NCBI RefSeq assembly: GCF_008711155.1
Contig: NZ_VUYQ01000002.1
Coordinates: forward strand, 124,001-188,000
Reading direction: 5' to 3'
Source of the DNA: Dechloromonas sp. CZR5
GTDB taxonomy: Bacteria; Pseudomonadota; Gammaproteobacteria; Burkholderiales; Rhodocyclaceae
DNA: 64,000 bases
Below the pieces are notes generated by a model that ran no database searches, was not told where the DNA came from, and saw only the letters and a program-made list of their open reading frames with translations. This document shows positions 37,630 to 47,461 of the stretch, piece after piece. Both the position numbers and the translations under genes were made by a program. Every line of letters begins with the position of its first letter. The first letter of the stretch is position 1.

Positions 37630-38271
37630 TCAAACGAACGCGGGCTTGTCGCCGTCGGTATTGGGCTTGTTCACACCCACATTGGCGCGCACCAGGCGGT
37701 CGGGGTGTTCAATCAACGCTACCGCTAGCGCGGCCACACTCTTGCGCGAGACTTCTGTACCCTTAAAGGGTTCATCGCGGCTGGTGATCACGTAATCCAC
37801 CTCATCCTCGTCCTGCAACCAGGCCGCACGCAGGATGGTGTAATCGATATCGGATGCCTCGATCAGATCCGCGGAGGCTCGGTAAGGCGGCAGGTACTGG
37901 CCAATCTCGTTGCGGTTCCACTCGCCGAATTTTCCAGGAACTTCGTCGTATATGCCCAGCGAGTTCACGAAAATCAGACGCTTGACGCCTTTGGATTTCA
38001 TCGCCGCCAGAATGTGCGCAGTCTGCTTGTCCACATCGCCCGCCAGGTTGGCATAGACCACATCCTGCCCTTCCATGAGCTGGGGTAGCAGCTTCTTGTC
38101 CATCACATCGCCGATGGCGATTTTCGCGTTGGCGGGTTCGGTGCTGGTCAGTTTCTTGGGATCACGCACGAGCAAGGTTTGCTCGACATCCTTGCGCCCA
38201 CCCAGCATCTGAACGGCATGTCGGGCGATCTGGCCGCTGGCGCCCAAGATCAATACTTTGGTTTTGGTCAT
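37630..38271 (-). CDS. NAD(P)H-binding SDR-like protein
   Basis: 213 residues of the NAD(P)-binding, NmrA/YwnB-like atypical SDR group. Nucleotide loop [18 protein letters not shown] at the N-terminus, then VYANLAGD and the [10 protein letters not shown] segment. Substrate unknown. It lies downstream of an alpha/beta hydrolase and divergent from a LysR gene, a layout common in mobile catabolic or stress clusters. Confidence 0.82.
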   Translation of the reverse strand: MTKTKVLILGASGQIARHAVQMLGGRKDVEQTLLVRDPKKLTSTEPANAKIAIGDVMDKKLLPQLMEGQDVVYANLAGDVDKQTAHILAAMKSKGVKRLIFVNSLGIYDEVPGKFGEWNRNEIGQYLPPYRASADLIEASDIDYTILRAAWLQDEDEVDYVITSRDEPFKGTEVSRKSVAALAVALIEHPDRLVRANVGVNKPNTDGDKPAFV

Positions 38272-38290
38272 GATGTAGTTCTTCAAATGG

Positions 38291-38320
38291 ATCGGCCCTG
38301 CCGTTTGCGGCAGGGCCGAT
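38291..38320 (-). terminator. Strong hairpin between hydrolase and SDR genes
   Basis: A perfect 13-bp stem (ATCGGCCCTGCCG and its complement) with a 4-nt loop but no U-run. It may protect or partly stop the transcript. Confidence 0.45.
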
Positions 38321-38355
38321 GGCTGCTTGGTGCTCCAAAAGCTCAGAGCCAGGCC

Positions 38356-39273
38356 TTACAGGTTTTGCTGGTAGAAGGGGATCAGCTTGGCCAGTGCCTG
38401 GCCAACAGGACCCGGCTGGTCGTACAACTCGTAGTGCGAAGCACCCTCGACAACGACCAGTTCCTTGACCTTCGACGCGGCGCGCGCATAAATCTCCAGC
38501 CCATCGCGATAGGCACCAAAGCCACCTGGCTTGTCGCCGACCACCACCATCAGCGGCGTCGTCAGCAGCGTCTCGGCCAAATGGAAGGCATCCCAGGCGG
38601 CTGAGGCAGCGCGGCGCGAGAACAGCCCACGCGTACCGGCGTTGTCATTGATGCAGCGGTTGCGGTAGTAGTCTGTGGCACCGAGCACGTCGATGTCCGC
38701 GATGCCTGCCTTGGCGACCGCATCCATGGAGGGCGGAACGAACAGGTCAACCTTGAGCGCCTCGCCCCGGGCCTCGGCGGTGCGTTGCTTCGCCACTGCC
38801 TCCATCTGGCCAATCGGGTCGAAGCCGCTAAAGCCTTCGCGGCACAGGCGGCCGTAGTTGACACCGGTGATGCTGACCAGGGCCTTGATACGGCGTTCAA
38901 TCATGGTCGCATTGATGGCATAGCCACCGCCGCCGCAGATGCCCAGCACCCCGATGCGGTCCGCATCCACGTAAGGCAAGGTGACAAGGTAGTCCGTAAC
39001 CCGGCTGAAGTCTTCCACGGCCATGGCCGGATCTTCAACGTAGCGGGGCTCGCCACCGCTCTGGCCTTGCGTGCTGCGGTCGAAGGCGATCACGACAAAG
39101 CCGGCTTCTGCCAAGGCCTTGCCATAGACATTTCCAGCGGTCTGCTCCTTGCAACTGCCGATGGGGTGGGCGCTGATGATTGCAGGGTATTTTTTGCTTT
39201 CATCGAAGCCGGGCGGAAAGTACAGGTCGGCAGCGATGTCCCAGTAGGTGTGTTTGATCTTGACGCTTTGCAT
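38356..39273 (-). CDS. Alpha/beta hydrolase (dienelactone hydrolase-like)
   Basis: 305 residues, alpha/beta-hydrolase fold. The nucleophile elbow reads GICGGGGY, where Cys replaces the usual Ser, as in dienelactone-hydrolase-like proteins. A late His lies in GASHYELYD. The start at 39273 follows AAGGAG. It is divergent from the LysR gene, which probably controls it. Confidence 0.84.
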   Translation of the reverse strand: MQSVKIKHTYWDIAADLYFPPGFDESKKYPAIISAHPIGSCKEQTAGNVYGKALAEAGFVVIAFDRSTQGQSGGEPRYVEDPAMAVEDFSRVTDYLVTLPYVDADRIGVLGICGGGGYAINATMIERRIKALVSITGVNYGRLCREGFSGFDPIGQMEAVAKQRTAEARGEALKVDLFVPPSMDAVAKAGIADIDVLGATDYYRNRCINDNAGTRGLFSRRAASAAWDAFHLAETLLTTPLMVVVGDKPGGFGAYRDGLEIYARAASKVKELVVVEGASHYELYDQPGPVGQALAKLIPFYQQNL

Positions 39274-39432
39274 GATGAGCTCCTTGTGACCGTCGAGTGA
39301 AAATTGCCTGGTCACTGTCATCTGAAGTCGTTCAACCAAGCACCGATGAACGAACTGTAGGCCGAATACTTGACTCGTCATAGCCATCAATTCGCACTAC
39401 AGTTGTATCTTCAAATTAACAATGAGAACCAC

Positions 39433-40374
39433 ATGGACCCCTCACTGCTCCCATCCCTGGCGTGGTTCGCGCACGTGGCACATCACCGCAGCTTCACCAA
39501 GGCCGCTGCTGAAATGGGCGTCTCACGCGCCAATTTGTCCCAGAACGTGAAGGCGCTGGAGCGGCGCTTGAACGTCAAGCTGCTGTACCGGACGACGCGC
39601 GATATGTCACTCACCGAAGAAGGTCAGCGTCTCTACGACGTGTGGTATCCCGCATTGGTGGCGGTAGAACGCACGGTGCGCTCCATGCATGACATGCGCG
39701 ATGAACCCTCGGGGCTGGTGCGTCTTAATACTTCGCGAGTAGCAGCCAAGACCCTGCTGGAGCCCCATCTGCAGGAATTTTGTGCACGCTATCCCAAGCT
39801 CCAGTTGGAACTGGTCATGGACGATGCACTGGCGAACATCGTGGCCGACGGCTGCGATGCAGGGATTCGGATTGGCGAGAGTTTGGCCGAGCATATGGTG
39901 GCGGTACCGATCACACCACCCCTGGAAATGGCGGTGGTCGCTACACCTGCGTATTTCGAGCAGCATGGGGTTCCTGCCACACCCACTGATTTAGCCCAGC
40001 ACAATTGCCTGCGCTTCAGACAAACCAGCGGTGCGCTCCATGCGTGGGAGTTCACGTCGCTCGATGAGGGTGGTCACAGCTTCACTGTGGAGCCCCAGGG
40101 GCGCATCATTACCAATGACGATGATGGGATGATCCGCGCGGCCCTCCAGGGTGCCGGACTCATGCAACACATCGACATTGCTGTACAGCAGCACCTCGAT
40201 TCCGGCGCACTGGTGCGTGTGCTGCAAGCTTGGTGCAAACCCTTTGCGGGCTTTTACATCTATGCACCGACCCGAGCACAAATGCCCGTCAAGGTGCGCG
40301 CGTTGATTGATTTTCTGGTCGAAAAACGCGAAGGCATGGCTCCGCTTCAGCACCCATCCATCAGAAAAAAGTAA
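39433..40374 (+). CDS. LysR-family transcriptional regulator
   Basis: 313 residues. N-terminal winged helix (about 1-60, FTKAAAEMGVSRANLSQNVKALERRL) and a LysR substrate-binding domain. The start at 39433 gives the family N-terminus MDPSLLPSLAWFAHVA. It is divergent from the hydrolase-SDR pair across a 159-bp gap that must hold both promoters; control of those genes is the usual arrangement. Confidence 0.9.
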   Translation: MDPSLLPSLAWFAHVAHHRSFTKAAAEMGVSRANLSQNVKALERRLNVKLLYRTTRDMSLTEEGQRLYDVWYPALVAVERTVRSMHDMRDEPSGLVRLNTSRVAAKTLLEPHLQEFCARYPKLQLELVMDDALANIVADGCDAGIRIGESLAEHMVAVPITPPLEMAVVATPAYFEQHGVPATPTDLAQHNCLRFRQTSGALHAWEFTSLDEGGHSFTVEPQGRIITNDDDGMIRAALQGAGLMQHIDIAVQQHLDSGALVRVLQAWCKPFAGFYIYAPTRAQMPVKVRALIDFLVEKREGMAPLQHPSIRKK

Positions 40375-40514
40375 GCGACGTGAGCAAGCTTCTCATGCGC
40401 CATTGTCAATTTGTACTGAATACTGTTGTGTAGTTTGGAAATCTTGCCGTACACGCTCTCTGGCCTCAGATTCAAGGTCTTGCAACTTTGACTTCCAAGC
40501 GCCGGGCTTTCGAC

Positions 40515-40802
40515 ATGACTTCTAAATACGCCACCCTGTTTCAACCCTTTGCCTTCGACAACGGTCTAGCGCTACGCAACCGCGTGGTGATGGCCCCCAT
40601 GACCACCTGGTCTGCCAATCCAAATGGCTCCATCTCGGAGGTAGAGCTGGACTACTACCGACGCCGTGTTCAGGGTGTGGGCATGGTCATTACAGGTTGC
40701 ACGCACGTGACGGAGAACAGCATAGGCTTCTCCGACGAGTTTGCCGCCTACGACTACTCCTTCATCCCGAGCTTGCGCCGTGAATCGACCGGTTTTTCCT
40801 AG
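40515..40802 (+). pseudogene. Truncated Old Yellow Enzyme (NADH:flavin oxidoreductase)
   Basis: 95 codons matching the N-terminus of the OYE barrel (LFQPFAFDNGLALRNRVVMAPM, then FSDEFAAYDYSFIPSLRR) and then a quick stop. The full enzyme has about 350 residues, so FMN-binding and catalytic parts are missing. The following 150 bp are not OYE, so this is a deletion rather than a frameshift. Confidence 0.75.
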
Positions 40803-41084
40803 ATTGCGAAGCCTCAAGGACTATCAAGTTCTGCGTATGACCGCTATGCAGCAATGGCTGGTCAGTCGTGAGATGGGCATGGCGGGCTGCAACCACTGCA
40901 CACCAGTCATTGGTCGTCAAAGCTCGGATGGCCGCAATGGGTCGAGTCCGGCATCTCATTAGTTCCCGTAAGCAGTCATTCGTTCAACACACCGCCACCG
41001 CGTCCGCTATCTGAACTATTCCGGTCGTCCGCCTGAAGTGATCTGACCGTCGGCTTTGGCCGAACTGCCGCCGGAGATACCCCC
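40803..41084. other. Gap after the OYE remnant
   Basis: 282 bp. A short plus frame ends IAKPQGLSSSAYDRYAAMAG then Q-S and a stop, perhaps the tail of another lost gene. No start or family recognised. Confidence 0.35.
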
Positions 41085-41408
41085 TTATCGCAACATCCTT
41101 AACGAACGGATCGCGACCGCAAGTGCTTTCGCGTAGCCAGCGCTGCCATCCCAAGTTTCAGTCAAGGCACTAATCAACTCTTGGTTTGAACAAACGGCCT
41201 CCGCGGTTACCCCTTCTTCAAGCTTTTCGGCATAGAGTCACACCTCCTCGGCCAGTTTGGTTGCCCTAATTCCCTCTCCTTTGAGAATTCGGCTAATTTG
41301 AGGTTGGCTCGCTCCAACGAATTCAGCCATCTCCGCCTGGCTAATCCCGTGCGCCCGAAAGATTCTGGCCGCACGCATCACGTGGGCCTTTTTCACCATC
41401 CCGATCAT
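41085..41408 (-). pseudogene. XRE-type regulator interrupted by an in-frame TGA
   Basis: From the ATG at 41408 the minus strand encodes a helix-turn-helix (ISQAEMAEFVGASQPQISRI). A TGA at 41238-41240 follows KLAEEV, yet the frame continues as LYAEKLEEGVTAEAVCSNQE to a TAA at 41085. The continuation reads like protein, so a single base change has cut the gene. The first part (55 codons) still holds a full HTH and might work. Confidence 0.7.
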
Positions 41409-41470
41409 TTGAAAGGTTCCTTTGTCATAGCAGTTCTCTATTGGGAAACCAACAGCCTCTTGAGGTGCAC

Positions 41471-41501
41471 AGTTTTCGACTCTATTGGAGAGTTTTCGAC
41501 T
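41471..41501. repeat. Two direct copies of AGTTTTCGACT, 20 bp apart
   Basis: Exact 11-bp repeats starting at 41471 and 41491, about two helical turns apart, in the divergent gap between the XRE gene and rpoH. They may be operators of the XRE protein. Confidence 0.6.
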
Positions 41502-41547
41502 TTAATTGCCAGGAACAAGCAACCTGCGTTGAAACTTTTTCAGGAAC

Positions 41548-41574
41548 TTAGCACTCCTAGACTGCGAGTGCTAA
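41548..41574 (+). promoter_or_regulatory. CIRCE element upstream of rpoH
   Basis: Exact TTAGCACTC-N9-GAGTGCTAA, ending 34 bp before the rpoH start codon. It is as perfect as the groESL copy and predicts HrcA repression of rpoH. Confidence 0.92.
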
Positions 41575-41608
41575 AATGAGTATGACCCTTGAAGGAGGAC
41601 TTAACGCT

Positions 41609-42469
41609 ATGACCCACGCCTTGGCTCTTCCCATCCCCTCGACAGTCGGGAACATCGACGCCTACATTCAGGCGGCGAACCGTTATCCGATGCTGTCCGA
41701 AGCGGAGGAAATCCAGCTGGCCGAGCGTTTCCACAACGAAGGCGATGTGGAGGCGGCGCGTCAGCTCGTTCTGTCACATCTGCGCCTCGTGATCTCCATT
41801 GCCCGGGGCTATCTCGGTTACGGCCTGCCACATGCCGACCTGATCCAGGAAGGAAATATCGGCCTGATGAAGGCCGTCAAGCGCTACGACCCGTCACGCG
41901 GCGTGCGTCTGGTGTCGTTCGCCATGCACTGGATCAAAGCCGAGATTCACGAATACATCCTCAAGAACTGGCGCCTGGTCAAGGTCGCCACGACCAAGGC
42001 ACAGCGCAAGCTGTTCTTCAACCTGCGTAGCCTGAAGAACGACTACGAGGGCGTCGACACCCTGTCCGGCACGCAAGCCGCCGAGGTTGCTGCTCGTCTG
42101 GGCGTCAAGCAGGAAGAAGTCGTCGAGATGGAAACCCGGCTGTCCGGACGCGATCTGGCGCTGGAAGGGAATCCGGACGATGGCGACGAAGCCTTCGCGC
42201 CCATCGACTATCTGGCCGACTCACGCTACGAACCGACCCGGGTTCTGGAAAACAAGGCGCTGGCCTATCAACAGAATGAAGGCCTGCATGCCGCACTGGA
42301 CGGGCTGGATTCGCGCAGCCGCCGCATTGTCGAGGCGCGCTGGCTGAATGAAGACGAGGCGGCAACGCTGCACGAACTGGCCGCCGAATTCAACGTATCC
42401 GCCGAGCGCATCCGCCAGATTGAGGTCAAGGCGCTGCAGAAGATGCGCAGCTTGCTGGCTGCCGCCTGA
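41609..42469 (+). CDS. rpoH: RNA polymerase heat-shock sigma factor (sigma-32)
   Basis: 286 residues. Region 2 contains LVLSHLRLVISIARGYLGYGL, HADLIQEGNIGLMKAV and the RpoH box stretch QRKLFFNLRSLK; region 4 ends with SAERIRQIEVKALQKM. The ATG at 41609 is chosen over 41576 because AGGAGG lies 10 bp upstream and the protein then begins like E. coli RpoH. It directs heat-shock transcription. Confidence 0.97.
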   Translation: MTHALALPIPSTVGNIDAYIQAANRYPMLSEAEEIQLAERFHNEGDVEAARQLVLSHLRLVISIARGYLGYGLPHADLIQEGNIGLMKAVKRYDPSRGVRLVSFAMHWIKAEIHEYILKNWRLVKVATTKAQRKLFFNLRSLKNDYEGVDTLSGTQAAEVAARLGVKQEEVVEMETRLSGRDLALEGNPDDGDEAFAPIDYLADSRYEPTRVLENKALAYQQNEGLHAALDGLDSRSRRIVEARWLNEDEAATLHELAAEFNVSAERIRQIEVKALQKMRSLLAAA

Positions 42470-42488
42470 GAAGCCGAACCGGAAAACA

Positions 42489-42515
42489 GAAAGGGAGCCG
42501 CGGCTCCCTTTTTTT
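42489..42515 (+). terminator. Terminator of rpoH
   Basis: Self-complementary AAGGGAGCCGCGGCTCCCTT followed by T5. Confidence 0.9.
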
Positions 42516-42526
42516 ACGTCGCTTGA

Positions 42527-43018
42527 TCAGTTCTTTTTCTTGGCTGCCTTGCCCTTGCTTTCGGCGAGGTTGCCCTTGAAATCGTTGTCGACCAGCGGCG
42601 GTGCATCGACTTGCGGCACGTGGCACTGGACGCAGTTGTGGCGGGCGGCCGAGGCTTCCGGCAGGACCTTGCCCTCACGGTCGCGGAAATGGCTGTCGCC
42701 GATCTTCGGCGCCTTCTTCTTCTGGTAATTGGCTGCGCTGTGGCAGGTCATGCACTGGTTTTCCTCAAGCGTGATCTCGTCGAAATTTTCGACTGCGTGG
42801 GGAATAACCGGGGGCTGCTCCTTGAAGGTCCGCGCCACCTTCTCCTGTCCTCCGGGCTTGCCGCCCAGATATTTTTTGGCCTCGGGCGCCTGATCGACGG
42901 TGGCGACATCGCTGCCGCGCATCGGTTTTGGCGCCTCCTGGGCGAAGGCCGGTGATGCAAACGCCCAACAGGCGACGGACGCCAGAACGGCACAGGACAG
43001 CTTCAGGGTGTGTTTCAT
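42527..43018 (-). CDS. napB: Periplasmic nitrate reductase, diheme cytochrome c subunit
   Basis: 163 residues with signal peptide (1-26, cut at AFA-Q), two c-heme sites CMTCH and CVQCH and the NapB core (PPVIPHAVENFDEIT, NQCMTCHS). It hands electrons to NapA. The C-terminus is Lys-rich. Last gene of napDAGHB; 30 bp after napH. Confidence 0.95.
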   Translation of the reverse strand: MKHTLKLSCAVLASVACWAFASPAFAQEAPKPMRGSDVATVDQAPEAKKYLGGKPGGQEKVARTFKEQPPVIPHAVENFDEITLEENQCMTCHSAANYQKKKAPKIGDSHFRDREGKVLPEASAARHNCVQCHVPQVDAPPLVDNDFKGNLAESKGKAAKKKN

Positions 43019-43048
43019 GATGGGCGCTCCTCCTCTAAGACTCGATCA

Positions 43049-43954
43049 TCACTTGGCTCCGGGCTGCACCCCGATGGAAGCAGTTGGAACCGGGTTATTG
43101 CTGCGTAGTCCGAAGTTGAATACATCCTTCGAACAGACATCGATACAACGTCCACAATTGGTACAGTTGGCGGCCAGGATCACCGGCCCGACACCCTTGC
43201 CCTCGCCTTTGAGGGCGGGGCGGATGACCTGCGGTTCGGGACAGACTTCGAAGCAGTCCATGCAATCGTTGCAGGCGCTGCGTTTGCTGGCCGAAATCCG
43301 TACCGGACTCCACTTGCCGAGCAGGCCGTAAAAGGCACCCACCGGGCAAAGCCGGCCGCACCAGCCGCGCGTCATCACGAACAGGTCGAACAGGAAAATG
43401 GCCAGGACGACCATCCAGGCACTGCCAAGTCCGAAGATCAGGCCGCGATGCAACATCGATACCGGATTGATCAACTCCCACAGTACGACACCGGTTATGG
43501 CCGAGGCGACCAGGGTCATGCCGAGAATCCAGTAACGCGTTTTGGCCGACAGGCTGCTGGCGCCCTTGATGCCCAGCCGGTCGCGCAACCAGCCGGCGGC
43601 ATCGGTCACCATGTTGATCGGGCACACCCAGCTGCAATAAACGCGGCCACCAACCAGGAAATAGAAGGCGACGGCGATGGCAACGCCGATCAAGCCCAGC
43701 TTTTCAGGCACATGGCCGGCCATCAGCGATTGCAGCGCGACATAGGGGTCGGTCAACGGCAGCACGTCCAGGGTATAGCTGTAATTCAGGTTGCCCTTGA
43801 CGATCCAGATGCCGGCCAACGGCCCGATCATGAACAGCGCGAGGATGGAAAGCTGCGACAGGCGGCGCAGGATCAGCCACTTGTGTGCGCCCAGCCAGCC
43901 CTTTGCCTCGATCGCTTCCGCGCCGATACGCTTTTTGTGGGAAACCTGGCTCAT
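43049..43954 (-). CDS. napH: Quinol dehydrogenase membrane subunit NapH
   Basis: 301 residues with about four TM helices, the CxxxCP pairs (SWVCPINMVTD and GRLCPVGAFY) and two 4Fe-4S motifs near the C-terminus (CNDCMDCFEVCPEP, CTNCGRCIDVC). It oxidises quinol and passes electrons to NapG. ATGA overlap with napG. Confidence 0.95.
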   Translation of the reverse strand: MSQVSHKKRIGAEAIEAKGWLGAHKWLILRRLSQLSILALFMIGPLAGIWIVKGNLNYSYTLDVLPLTDPYVALQSLMAGHVPEKLGLIGVAIAVAFYFLVGGRVYCSWVCPINMVTDAAGWLRDRLGIKGASSLSAKTRYWILGMTLVASAITGVVLWELINPVSMLHRGLIFGLGSAWMVVLAIFLFDLFVMTRGWCGRLCPVGAFYGLLGKWSPVRISASKRSACNDCMDCFEVCPEPQVIRPALKGEGKGVGPVILAANCTNCGRCIDVCSKDVFNFGLRSNNPVPTASIGVQPGAK

Positions 43955-44823
43955 GGCTTGCCTCCCAAACCAGGCGGCAGGCTGGGAATCGTCACCACCT
44001 CCTGGCCGGACATACCGCGCATGGCTTCGGTCTGGCCCGATGCCGGATCGTAATGTCCAGGCAGGCGCGCGCCTTCCGGCAAGCGGTCGGGCAGGTCGAT
44101 CATTTTCGATTCGTCAATCAGCGAATGGCCAGCCTTTTTCTGCTCTTCCCAGCCCAGACGGTAGTGTTTGCCAAGCTCACCCTTGGCCAGCTTGGACGGC
44201 AACACGCGGATGGCTGCCTCCTCCAGGACGCAGGATTTCTCGCATTTGCCGCAGCCTGTGCAGTGCTCGGAATGCACCGTGGGCAGGAACATGGCATGCC
44301 GGCCGGTACGCTGGTTGGGCACCATGTCCAGCGTGATCGCCTTGTCGATGACCGGGCACACGCGATAGCAGACATCGCAACGCAATCCCAGGAAATTGAG
44401 GCAGGTTTCGTGATCGATCAGAACGGCCACGCCCATCCTGGCCTTGTTGATATCGGTCAGGCCGTGGTCGAGCGCCTTGGTCGGACAGGCCTTGACGCAA
44501 GGGATGTCGTCGCACATCTCGCACGGGATGTTGCGGGCGGTGAAATACGGGGTACCGGTCGCCACCGGGGCTTCCGGTTTCGCCAGTTCCAGCGTGTTGT
44601 AGGGGCAGTCGCGAACGCACAGGCCGCAGCGAATACAGGCGCCGAGAAAATCGCTCTCGGGCAAGGCACCGGGCGGGCGCAGGGCGAGCGCCGGCAGGGC
44701 TTTCGATTGCTTGGCGTAAAGGCCCAGCCCCAGCCCGAGCATGCCGACACTGCAGACCATCTTGGCGGAATCGAACAGGAACTGGCGGCGCGCCGCGTCA
44801 CTTTTTGGGGGTGTTGCTGTCAT
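43951..44823 (-). CDS. napG: Ferredoxin-type protein NapG
   Basis: 290 residues. A Tat-like N-terminus (DAARRQFLFDSAKMV) and four 4Fe-4S motifs (CIRCGLCVRDCP, CEMCDDIPCVKACP, CDVCYRVCP, CTGCGKCEKSC). It links NapH to NapB/NapA in the periplasm. Confidence 0.94.
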   Translation of the reverse strand: MTATPPKSDAARRQFLFDSAKMVCSVGMLGLGLGLYAKQSKALPALALRPPGALPESDFLGACIRCGLCVRDCPYNTLELAKPEAPVATGTPYFTARNIPCEMCDDIPCVKACPTKALDHGLTDINKARMGVAVLIDHETCLNFLGLRCDVCYRVCPVIDKAITLDMVPNQRTGRHAMFLPTVHSEHCTGCGKCEKSCVLEEAAIRVLPSKLAKGELGKHYRLGWEEQKKAGHSLIDESKMIDLPDRLPEGARLPGHYDPASGQTEAMRGMSGQEVVTIPSLPPGLGGKP

Positions 44824-44910
44824 CTCTTATCTACTCTGCAGTTCAGCCAGCGCCGGATGGGCCCCTTTTCCCATCCGGTACCGGCACTCCCTGATTGCCT
44901 TGTTGTCGCT

Positions 44911-47460
44911 TTACGCCTTCACCACTTTGCAGGCGCACTTCTTGTAGTCCGTCTCTTTCGAGATGGGACAGGTCGCATCCAGCGTCAGCTTGTTGATCAG
45001 CCGATGCTCGTCGAAAAATGGCGCGAAGACCAGCCCGACCGGCGGCTTGTTGCGGCCCTTCGTTTCAACACGCAACTGGACTTCGCCGCGCCGGGTGGCC
45101 AGCTTGACCACATCGTTGCGGGCCAGGCCGCGCTTCTTGGCGTCTTCCGGATGCATGTAGAGCACCGCGTCCGGCATCGCCTTGTACAGTTCCGGCACGC
45201 GGCGGGTCATCGAGCCGGTGTGCCAGTGTTCCAGCACACGCCCCGTGCACAGCCACAGATCGTATTCCGCATCCGGCATTTCGGCAGCCGGCTGGTAGGG
45301 CAGCGCAAAGGCTATCGCCTTGCCGTCCGGATAACCGTAGAAACGCACGCCCTCACCCTTCGGCACATAGGTGTCGTAGCCCTCGCGGAAGCGCCACAGC
45401 GTTTCCTTGCCGCCAACCACCGGCCAGCGCAGGCCGCGTGCCTTGTGATAAACGTCGAAATCAGCCAGGTCGTGGGCCTTGCCGCGACCGAAGGCGGCGT
45501 ATTCCTCGAACAGCCCCTTCTGAACATAGAAGCCGAAGGCCTGGGACTCGTCGTTCATGTAGTCTTTGAACGCGTGGGCATTGACCTTCCCAACTTCGTC
45601 CAGCCCGAACTTGTTGACCTGGCCGTTGGCGTAGAGCACGTCGTACATTGTCTTGCCCTTGTACTCCGGATTCTTGTCGAGCAGTTCGGCCGGCCAGACT
45701 TCCTCGATCTTGAAGCGCCTCGAGAACTCCATGTACTGCCACAGATCGGACTTGCCCTCGCCCGGCGCCTTGACCTGCTGGCGCCACATTTGGCCACGGC
45801 GCTCGGCGTTGCCGTACATGCCTTCCTTTTCCATCCACATGGCGCAAGGCAGGATCAGGTCGGAAGACATCGCGGAAACCGTCGGGTAGACGTCGGAGAC
45901 CACCACGAAAGCCTTGGGATTGCGCCAGCCCGGATAGATTTCGTCATTGACGTTCGGGCCGGCCTGCATGTTGTTGGTCGTCGAGGTCCAGTAGAAACCG
46001 AGCTTGCCGTCCTTGAGCGCGCGGCTCTGGGCCACGGCGTGCAGGCCGATCCAGTCGGGAATCGTCCCGGCCGGCAGTTTCCACAGCTTTTCCGACAACT
46101 CGCGATGCTTGGGATTCATCACCACCATGTCGGCCGGCAGGCGATGGGCGAAGGTGCCCACTTCGCGCGCCGTGCCGCAGGCGGACGGCTGGCCGGTCAG
46201 CGAGAACGGCCCGTTGCCCGGCTCGGAAATCTTGCCGACCAGCAGATGCACGTTGTACATCATGTTGTTCACCCAGGTACCGCGGGTGTGCTGGTTGAAG
46301 CCCATGGTCCAGTAGGAAACGACCTTGACCTTCGGATCGGCGTAGGCCTTAGCCAATGCTTCGAGGTTTTCCTTGGGCACGCCGGAAATCTCGTGCGCCT
46401 TGTCCAGCGTGTATTCCGACACAAAAGCGGCAAATTCGTCGAAAGTCATCGGCGCCGAATTGTTCGGATTGCCCTTCGGCTTGCCGTCCTCGCCCGGGTA
46501 GCCGTTGTTCATCGCGACCTTTTCCAGCGGGTGGTTCGGACGCAGGCCGTAGCCGATGTCGGTAACGCCCTTGGCGAACTTGACGTGCTTGGCGACGAAA
46601 TCCTTGTTCACTGCACCGGTGGTGATGATGTGGTTGCAGATGTAGTTGAGAATGGCCAGATCGGACTGCGGTTTGAAGATCAGCGTGTTATCGGCCAGTT
46701 CGCAGGAGCGGTGGCTGAAGGTCGACAGCACGTGAATCTTGACGTGCTTGGCGCTCAGACGGCGATCGGTGATGCGTGCCCACAGGATGGGGTGCATCTC
46801 GGCCATGTTCGAACCCCAGAGGGCGAACACATCGGCATGCTCGGCGTCGTCGTAGCAGCCCATCGGCTCATCGATGCCGAAGGTGCGCATGAAGCCGGCC
46901 ACGGCCGAGGCCATGCAGTGACGGGCATTGGGGTCGATGTTGTTGGAGCGGAAACCGGCCTTGAACAGCTTGGCGGCGGCATAGCCTTCCCAGACGGTCC
47001 ACTGGCCCGAGCCGAACATGGCGATATTGCGCGGCCCGCCTTCCTTGAGCGCAACCTTGCACTTCTCTTCCATGATGTCAAAGGCCTGCTTCCAGGAAAC
47101 CGGCTTGAAGTCGCCGTTCTTGTCGTACTTGCCGTCCTTCATGCGCAGCAGCGGCGTCTGCAGACGATCCTTGCCATACATGATCTTCGAGAGGAAATAG
47201 CCTTTGATGCAGTTCAGGCCGCGATTGACCGGAGCCTCCGGATCGCCCTGGGTCGCCACGACCCGACCCTCCTTGACCCCGACCAACACGCCGCAACCGG
47301 TACCGCAGTAACGGCAGACACCCTTGTCCCAGCGGACTCCGTCGCTGCCCTTCTGTTGGGCTGCCGCCAAACCGGGAACGGTAATACCGGCTGTTACGGC
47401 GGCCGCCGCCACCGCATTGCTCTTGATGAAATCACGCCGGGTCAGTTTCACTTGCATCAT
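44911..47460 (-). CDS. napA: Periplasmic nitrate reductase catalytic subunit
   Basis: 849 residues. Tat signal [11 protein letters not shown] (Arg8-Arg9), a 4Fe-4S site CRYCGTGC (49, 52, 56) with a fourth Cys in LNCIKGY, and the molybdenum ligand Cys in NARHCMASA. Bis-MGD domains continue to the end. It reduces nitrate to nitrite. The start at 47460 (or 47457) follows GAGGAGG and lies just past the napD stop. Confidence 0.97.
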   Translation of the reverse strand: MMQVKLTRRDFIKSNAVAAAAVTAGITVPGLAAAQQKGSDGVRWDKGVCRYCGTGCGVLVGVKEGRVVATQGDPEAPVNRGLNCIKGYFLSKIMYGKDRLQTPLLRMKDGKYDKNGDFKPVSWKQAFDIMEEKCKVALKEGGPRNIAMFGSGQWTVWEGYAAAKLFKAGFRSNNIDPNARHCMASAVAGFMRTFGIDEPMGCYDDAEHADVFALWGSNMAEMHPILWARITDRRLSAKHVKIHVLSTFSHRSCELADNTLIFKPQSDLAILNYICNHIITTGAVNKDFVAKHVKFAKGVTDIGYGLRPNHPLEKVAMNNGYPGEDGKPKGNPNNSAPMTFDEFAAFVSEYTLDKAHEISGVPKENLEALAKAYADPKVKVVSYWTMGFNQHTRGTWVNNMMYNVHLLVGKISEPGNGPFSLTGQPSACGTAREVGTFAHRLPADMVVMNPKHRELSEKLWKLPAGTIPDWIGLHAVAQSRALKDGKLGFYWTSTTNNMQAGPNVNDEIYPGWRNPKAFVVVSDVYPTVSAMSSDLILPCAMWMEKEGMYGNAERRGQMWRQQVKAPGEGKSDLWQYMEFSRRFKIEEVWPAELLDKNPEYKGKTMYDVLYANGQVNKFGLDEVGKVNAHAFKDYMNDESQAFGFYVQKGLFEEYAAFGRGKAHDLADFDVYHKARGLRWPVVGGKETLWRFREGYDTYVPKGEGVRFYGYPDGKAIAFALPYQPAAEMPDAEYDLWLCTGRVLEHWHTGSMTRRVPELYKAMPDAVLYMHPEDAKKRGLARNDVVKLATRRGEVQLRVETKGRNKPPVGLVFAPFFDEHRLINKLTLDATCPISKETDYKKCACKVVKA

Positions 47461-47461
47461 C

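Noticed and set aside
41238..41240. TGA in the XRE gene as selenocysteine
   Set aside because: No selenoprotein context or SECIS-like hairpin was seen, and HTH regulators do not use Sec.
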